NCBI GenBank assembly: GCA_002404795.1
Contig: DHKK01000028.1
Span: 4,522-10,476 of the forward strand
Reading direction: 5' to 3'
From: Clostridiales bacterium UBA4696
GTDB taxonomy: Bacteria; Bacillota; Clostridia; Oscillospirales; Oscillospiraceae
DNA: 5,955 bases
Both the position numbers and the translations under genes were made by a program. Below the pieces are notes generated by a model. That model saw only the letters and a list, made by a program, of their open reading frames with translations, made no database searches and was not told the origin of the DNA. Of this stretch, positions 5,342 to 5,955 are shown one piece after another (the first letter of the stretch is position 1; each line of letters begins with the position of its first letter).

Positions 5342-5955
5342 AGCGTCTTGCACTGGTTATCTGCGCGCTGATGCTTTCGTTTCTGAGCGGCTGCATGCCC
5401 TATGTCCGGCAGACGCCGGAGGAGGAGACGACGCTGATCACCGTCGGCTTCTCGCAGGTCGGCGCGGAGTCGGACTGGCGCGTGGCCAATACCGAGTCCA
5501 TGCGTGAGAGCCTGAGCGAGGAAAACGGCTTCGAGCTCCTGTATGACAACGCCCGGCAGAAGCAGGAGAACCAGTTCAAGGCCATCCGCACCTTCATCCA
5601 GCAGGACGTGGACTATATCGTCCTCGCCCCCGTCACCGAGACCGGCTGGGAAAGCGTGCTGGAGGAGGCCCGTGCGGCCGGCATCCCGGTCATCATCGTC
5701 GACCGGCAGGTGGAGGTGGACGACCCGTCGCTCTACACCAGCTGGGTCGGCTCCAACTTCCGCAAGACTGCCGACGCGGCGATCGAATGGCTTTCCGGAC
5801 AGCTCAAGGCGGACGGCAGGGAAGACGCCGTGCAGATCCTGCACCTGCAGGGCACGCCCGGCTCTACGGCGCAGCTGCAGCGCAGCGCCGCGCTCGAGGC
5901 GGGCGTGGCCGCCCACGCGGGCTGGACCATCGCCGCGCAGCTGAACGGCGATTTC
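5338..5955 (+). CDS. Sugar-binding lipoprotein, YtfQ-like (Peripla_BP_4), 3'-truncated by window edge
   Basis: Extracellular sugar-binding protein anchored to the membrane by a lipid; 206 residues are present of a usual 320-340. The signal peptide is MKRLALVICALMLSFLSGC, with lipobox LSGC and the lipidated cysteine at position 19. The mature part closely follows E. coli YtfQ, the galactofuranose-binding protein: GFSQVGAESDWR, ARQKQENQFKAIRTFIQQ, DYIVLAPVTETGWESVLEEA, IPVIIVDRQVEVDDPSLY and LQGTPGS correspond to YtfQ segments in the same order (recalled, not aligned). The ligand is thus probably galactofuranose or another furanose sugar, though exact specificity is not shown. The start overlaps the kinase stop by 4 bp and has a strong ribosome binding site, so it is co-expressed with the two-component pair. 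It could serve a transporter encoded to the right, or act as a sensing subunit for the kinase, or both. Confidence 0.92.
   Translation, partial: MKRLALVICALMLSFLSGCMPYVRQTPEEETTLITVGFSQVGAESDWRVANTESMRESLSEENGFELLYDNARQKQENQFKAIRTFIQQDVDYIVLAPVTETGWESVLEEARAAGIPVIIVDRQVEVDDPSLYTSWVGSNFRKTADAAIEWLSGQLKADGREDAVQILHLQGTPGSTAQLQRSAALEAGVAAHAGWTIAAQLNGDF

Noticed and set aside
3863..5353. Open minus-strand frame of 496 codons opposite the kinase
   Set aside because: Antisense shadow of a kinase with all catalytic motifs; no recognisable domain of its own.
1..5955. CRISPR arrays, tRNA or rRNA genes, insertion sequences, phage genes
   Set aside because: No regularly spaced repeats, RNA gene motifs, transposase motifs or phage proteins were seen on either strand.

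Overview
The window looks like chromosomal DNA from a GC-rich member of the Clostridia, most likely an Oscillospiraceae-type gut anaerobe. The reasons are strong GGAGG-type ribosome binding sites, GC-biased third codon positions, a YesM/YesN-type sensor kinase and AraC-type regulator pair, and a Gram-positive style lipoprotein sugar-binding protein. The assignment is an inference from gene families and composition, not from a marker gene.

Left half, minus strand. A D-lactate dehydrogenase-type 2-hydroxyacid dehydrogenase enters from the left edge (764 down to 1, with the 3' part missing). Its reading frame is broken six codons after the ATG by a run of eight T. Upstream of it lie a 14-bp perfect palindrome and a strong intrinsic terminator (853-899). 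That terminator closes a two-gene operon made of a class I SAM-dependent methyltransferase (2124-1507) and a GNAT acetyltransferase (1510-908), joined by a 4-bp ATGA overlap.

Middle, divergent intergenic region (2125-2313). It holds a possible TTAG-type operator next to the methyltransferase start, a second minus-strand hairpin with a U-run (2171-2198), several short inverted repeats, and a candidate extended -10 promoter for the rightward operon.

Right half, plus strand. Three tightly coupled genes follow: a YesN-like response regulator with an AraC-type DNA-binding domain (2314-3933), a YesM-like membrane histidine kinase (3920-5341), and the first 206 residues of a lipoprotein sugar-binding protein resembling the galactofuranose-binding protein YtfQ (5338 to the right edge). 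The overlaps are 14 bp and 4 bp, so the three are probably made as a unit. The likely circuit is that a furanose or similar sugar outside the cell is bound by the lipoprotein, the kinase passes the signal to the regulator, and the regulator switches on an uptake operon that probably lies to the right of the window. Known XylFII-LytS-YesN sensors of clostridia are the closest precedent for this layout.

No rRNA, tRNA, CRISPR array, insertion sequence or phage gene was seen. No stretch of more than 300 bases lacks a gene.
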